A stretch of DNA of 8,581 nucleotides. Origin: Streptosporangiaceae bacterium (GTDB lineage Bacteria > Actinomycetota > Actinomycetes > Streptosporangiales > Streptosporangiaceae). The position numbers and the translations under genes were made by a program. The notes beneath the pieces were generated by a model. The model had not been told where the DNA came from. It ran no database searches and saw nothing but the letters and a program-made list of their open reading frames with translations. The stretch lies in NCBI GenBank assembly GCA_030038715.1, contig JASHSO010000455.1:1-8581 (forward strand), read 5' to 3'. Positions 6,507 to 8,581 of the stretch are shown one piece after another (within the stretch, counting starts at the first letter, position 1; each line of letters begins with the position of its first letter).

Positions 6507-7112
6507 CTACCGGCCAGGCCCGTCGGTCCGCGGCACACCCGCCGCCGCACGCCGTGCTCGCATCACGCCGACCAGTTCGATCCCTCCAGCCACCACCGCT
6601 GCGGCCAGTGGCCAGAAGGCAATCGCGCCGTGCGCGCCCAGGGTGATCGGGGCGCGCAGCAACTCACCAGGCTTGCTGCTCGCCAGTACGTTGTCGAACG
6701 TCGGCCCGCCGGTTGCCCAGTGGCCAATCCAGTCAGCCACGAACGCCGCGGCGGTGGCGCCGACGGCCACGCCTGCCATCAGCACGGGGCCATAGCGCAG
6801 GATGAACACGTAGCCCAGCAGGCCGATGATGATGCCCCCAGCCACGGCGATGAGGCAGTACGTCCCGTCGGCCGCTATGAAGGCGCTGGTCTCAGGATTG
6901 ATCGCGTAGGCTGTCGGCGGCTTCAGCGTATAGACCTGGTAGACAACCCTGGGCGCGACGGCAGCCCATATCAGCCCTGCGAGCACGCCGAGTACCGCGC
7001 TGCCGACCACCACGACGGCGGCTGCTAGCAGCGCGTGGCCGCGCGGCGGTTCGGCTTCTGCCAGATGAGGCGCCGGCCCGCGAGGCGGCGGAAGCAGGGT
7101 GTTCTCGGCCAT
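6507..7112 (-). CDS. Four-helix membrane protein of unknown function (possibly DUF2567-like)
   Basis: The product is a 201-residue membrane protein that I cannot assign to a function. It has a proline-rich cytoplasmic-type N-terminus (1-25), then hydrophobic helices at about 27-53, 83-105, 108-128 and 159-182, and a short basic tail (RARRAAAG). The loop between helices 1 and 2 (about 54-82) contains TAYAINPETSAFIAADG, and helix 3 is followed by ADWIGHWATGGPTFDNVL. The first helix ending in GLIWAAVAPRV, followed by a loop and a helix pair, resembles actinobacterial DUF2567 proteins. That is a pattern-level guess. The ATG at 7112 was chosen because a TANNNT element lies ten bases upstream; the Shine-Dalgarno match is weak. 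It is divergent from the ABC exporter operon with 127 bases between them, so shared regulation is possible but unproven. Confidence 0.75.
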   Translation of the reverse strand: MAENTLLPPPRGPAPHLAEAEPPRGHALLAAAVVVVGSAVLGVLAGLIWAAVAPRVVYQVYTLKPPTAYAINPETSAFIAADGTYCLIAVAGGIIIGLLGYVFILRYGPVLMAGVAVGATAAAFVADWIGHWATGGPTFDNVLASSKPGELLRAPITLGAHGAIAFWPLAAAVVAGGIELVGVMRARRAAAGVPRTDGPGR

Positions 7113-7122
7113 ACTTCGTGCC

Positions 7123-7128
7123 AGCGTA
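7123..7128 (-). promoter_or_regulatory. Candidate -10 element for the membrane protein gene
   Basis: TACGCT on the minus strand lies ten bases before the ATG at 7112, so the transcript would have a leader of only a few bases. No -35 box was recognised. Confidence 0.28.
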
Positions 7129-7188
7129 CGGGACTACGCGGTCGCTCAGTCCGCAGCGGCCCTGAAGTTGCGCACCGGGAAGCTCTGG

Positions 7189-7194
7189 TAGCTT
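7189..7194 (+). promoter_or_regulatory. Candidate -10 element for the ABC exporter operon
   Basis: TAGCTT fits TANNNT, with TTGCGC at 7168-7173 as a possible -35 box at a short 15-base spacing. Transcription would begin near 7201, giving a leader of about 39 bases that ends in a modest GGGGA ribosome site (7230-7234), five bases before the ATG. Confidence 0.28.
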
Positions 7195-7239
7195 GGGCTC
7201 GCATCGACGCAAACCGACTTTCGCCTGACGGGGATACTG

Positions 7240-8205
7240 ATGATCGAAGCCCGTGAGCTGACCAAGCGCTTCGGGGACAAGCTGGCCGTCGACCATCTAT
7301 CGTTCACGGTTCAGCCGGGTCGAGTCACCGGGTTCCTGGGCCCGAACGGGGCAGGCAAGTCAACCACGATGCGCCTGATCCTCGGACTCGACCACGCGAC
7401 AGCGGGAACCGCGACGATTTATGGCAAGCGCTATGCCGACTTGGTCAATCCGCTGCGAACCGTGGGCGCGCTGCTTGAAGCCAAGTCCGTGCACACCGGC
7501 CGGAGCGCCCGCAATCACCTGCTATTCCTCGCGCAGACCCAGGGTCTGCCGCGAAGCCGGGTCGATGCCGTGCTCGAGCTGGTTGGGCTTCGCGAGGTGG
7601 CAGCCAAGCGAGCCGGGGGGTTCTCCCTCGGCATGAGTCAGCGGCTGGGCGTGGCTGCCGCCATGCTCGGCGACCCGCACGTGCTGCTGCTCGACGAGCC
7701 CGTTAATGGCCTGGACCCCGAGGGCGTCGTATGGATCAGGAACCTGATGAAGCACCTGGCCAGCGAGGGAAAGATCATCCTGGTCTCCAGCCACCTGATG
7801 AACGAGATGGCCGTGACCGCCGACCATCTCATCGTGATCGGTCGCGGCAAGCTGCTAGCTAACGCCGCGACCGAGGAGGTCGTGGCGCGCGGATCTGGTC
7901 AGTCGGTTCGGGTCAGGACGCCGGACCCGGCCAAGCTGACCGCGCTGATCAGTGCCGAGGGTGGCACGGCCGTGCCGACTGGAAACGGCAACGGCACCGA
8001 AGGCGACGCGGGGCTTGCGCCCGCCCTCACCGTGACCGGCGTCACCGCTGCCCGGATTGGCGAGCTTGCCGCATCGGCGTCGATCGTGCTGCACGAGCTC
8101 ACCCCCCAACTGGCCTCGCTTGAGGAGGCGTTCCTCGAGCTCACGGCCGACAGCCTCGAGTTCGGCCACCTGGACTCAGAGCCCGCTGACTGGAGCGCCC
8201 GATGA
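7240..8205 (+). CDS. ABC transporter ATP-binding protein (BcrA/DrrA-like exporter family)
   Basis: This 321-residue ATPase powers an ABC-2 type exporter together with the permease encoded next. Walker A is GPNGAGKST (34-42), the signature is FSLGMSQRLG (128-137), Walker B is VLLLDEP (148-154) followed by the D-loop GLDP, and the switch histidine is His185 in VSSHLM. At the Q-loop position the sequence is GALLEAK with Glu80 instead of Gln, as seen in BcrA-like ATPases. After the nucleotide-binding domain (about 1-215) comes a C-terminal extension of roughly 105 residues, with a Gly/Asn-rich linker (GNGNGTEG) and a final LEEAFLELT motif common in this family. Its stop overlaps the permease start (ATGA), so translation is coupled. 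The exported substrate, whether antibiotic, lipid or peptide, cannot be told from the sequence. Confidence 0.93.
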   Translation: MIEARELTKRFGDKLAVDHLSFTVQPGRVTGFLGPNGAGKSTTMRLILGLDHATAGTATIYGKRYADLVNPLRTVGALLEAKSVHTGRSARNHLLFLAQTQGLPRSRVDAVLELVGLREVAAKRAGGFSLGMSQRLGVAAAMLGDPHVLLLDEPVNGLDPEGVVWIRNLMKHLASEGKIILVSSHLMNEMAVTADHLIVIGRGKLLANAATEEVVARGSGQSVRVRTPDPAKLTALISAEGGTAVPTGNGNGTEGDAGLAPALTVTGVTAARIGELAASASIVLHELTPQLASLEEAFLELTADSLEFGHLDSEPADWSAR

Positions 8206-8581
8206 GCGCCGCCCCGGCGTCGAGCTACGCCCCTGCGAAGGCCCCTGCCGACCGGTCAGCGCCGCGACGGCAGGCCTTCAGCCGTCTCATGCTGGCCGAG
8301 TGGACCAAGATCCGCTCAGTGCGGTCCACGGCGTGGACTCTCATCCTGTTCGTGATCATCACGATCGGGCTCACGGCCTTGATCACCTGGGTGACCGAGG
8401 CGAACTGGTACGGCCTGCACGCCGCCGCCCGCGACGCGCGGGCCATCAGCGACCCGACGAGCATCATCTTCGGCGTGTCCATCTACCTCGGCCAGCTCAC
8501 GATCGCCGTGCTCGGGGTGCTGGTCATCACCACCGAGTACTCCACCGGCGTGATCCGTGCCTCGCTGCTGGCAGTGCCGAA
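8202..8581 (+). CDS. ABC-2 type transporter permease (partial, runs off the right edge)
   Basis: The frame opened by ATG 8202, overlapping the ATPase stop by four bases, stays open to the window end and gives 126 residues. A Ser/Ala/Pro-rich start of about 30 residues is followed by LAEWTKIRSVRSTAWTL, an amphipathic segment typical of actinobacterial ABC-2 permeases. A first membrane helix lies at about 45-63, and a second at about 95-110. The ITTEYSTGVIRASL segment (109-122) matches the conserved EYxTGxxR region after the second helix. The remainder, probably four more helices, lies outside the window. It should form the membrane channel for the ATPase encoded upstream. Confidence 0.9.
   Translation, partial: MSAAPASSYAPAKAPADRSAPRRQAFSRLMLAEWTKIRSVRSTAWTLILFVIITIGLTALITWVTEANWYGLHAAARDARAISDPTSIIFGVSIYLGQLTIAVLGVLVITTEYSTGVIRASLLAVP

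Noticed and set aside
6465..6520. A hairpin around CCGG-CTA-CCGG as a terminator between ppgK and the convergent gene
   Set aside because: Only four contiguous base pairs form, there is no U-tract, and it sits inside the end of the membrane-protein coding region.
5831..6550. A 239-codon minus-strand open frame opposite ppgK
   Set aside because: ppgK has every family motif in the opposite strand; the reverse frame shows none and would also overlap the membrane-protein gene end.
1..8581. A mobile element, CRISPR array, tRNA, toxin-antitoxin or defence system
   Set aside because: No transposase, integrase, regularly spaced repeats, cloverleaf or small paired-gene signature was seen by reading both strands. 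All substantial sequence is explained by the genes listed.

Overview
The window reads as a piece of chromosome from a high-GC actinomycete (Actinomycetota). Evidence for this is the strongly GC-biased third codon positions, the frequent GTG starts, actinobacterial families (a polyphosphate glucokinase of the PpgK type, the membrane protein found in actinobacterial trp operons, a TIGR03085-type protein) and start sites that look leaderless. The genus cannot be fixed from this sequence. No rRNA, tRNA, CRISPR, phage or transposon sequence was seen, and coding is dense, with no gene-free stretch above about 130 bases.

Region 1 (1-2529, minus strand) is a tryptophan biosynthesis operon, read right to left: a trp-associated membrane protein, trpC (indole-3-glycerol phosphate synthase) and trpB (tryptophan synthase beta chain, running off the left edge). 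trpC and trpB overlap by four bases. The operon begins directly at the membrane-protein gene with a strong ribosome binding site. trpE, which commonly precedes this gene in actinobacteria, is not next to it here.

Region 2 (2607-4904, plus strand) is diverged from the trp operon by 77 bases. It holds two genes: a TIGR03085-like metal-binding protein of the DinB/mycothiol-dependent maleylpyruvate isomerase fold, and a 547-residue metallophosphoesterase of the TIGR03767 type. They lie in the same reading frame and are separated only by one TGA, with a GTG start immediately after it.

Region 3 (4957-6464) has two divergent genes sharing a 74-base promoter region: a HAD-superfamily hydrolase of the phosphonatase-like type (minus) and ppgK, which phosphorylates glucose with polyphosphate or ATP (plus).

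Region 4 (6507-8581) has a four-helix membrane protein of unknown function (minus; possibly DUF2567-like). Divergent from it is an ABC-2 type exporter operon (plus): an ATPase overlapped by four bases with a permease that runs off the right edge.

Two plus-strand genes (2607 and 5724) have a TANNNT element exactly six bases before the ATG and no Shine-Dalgarno sequence, which points to leaderless transcripts. The window is mostly ordinary housekeeping and accessory chromosome, and I found no convincing new defence or mobile system. The points worth checking are the single-stop, same-frame gene pair, the phosphonatase-like enzyme that keeps the Schiff-base lysine position but not the partner histidine, and the trp operon without an adjacent trpE.
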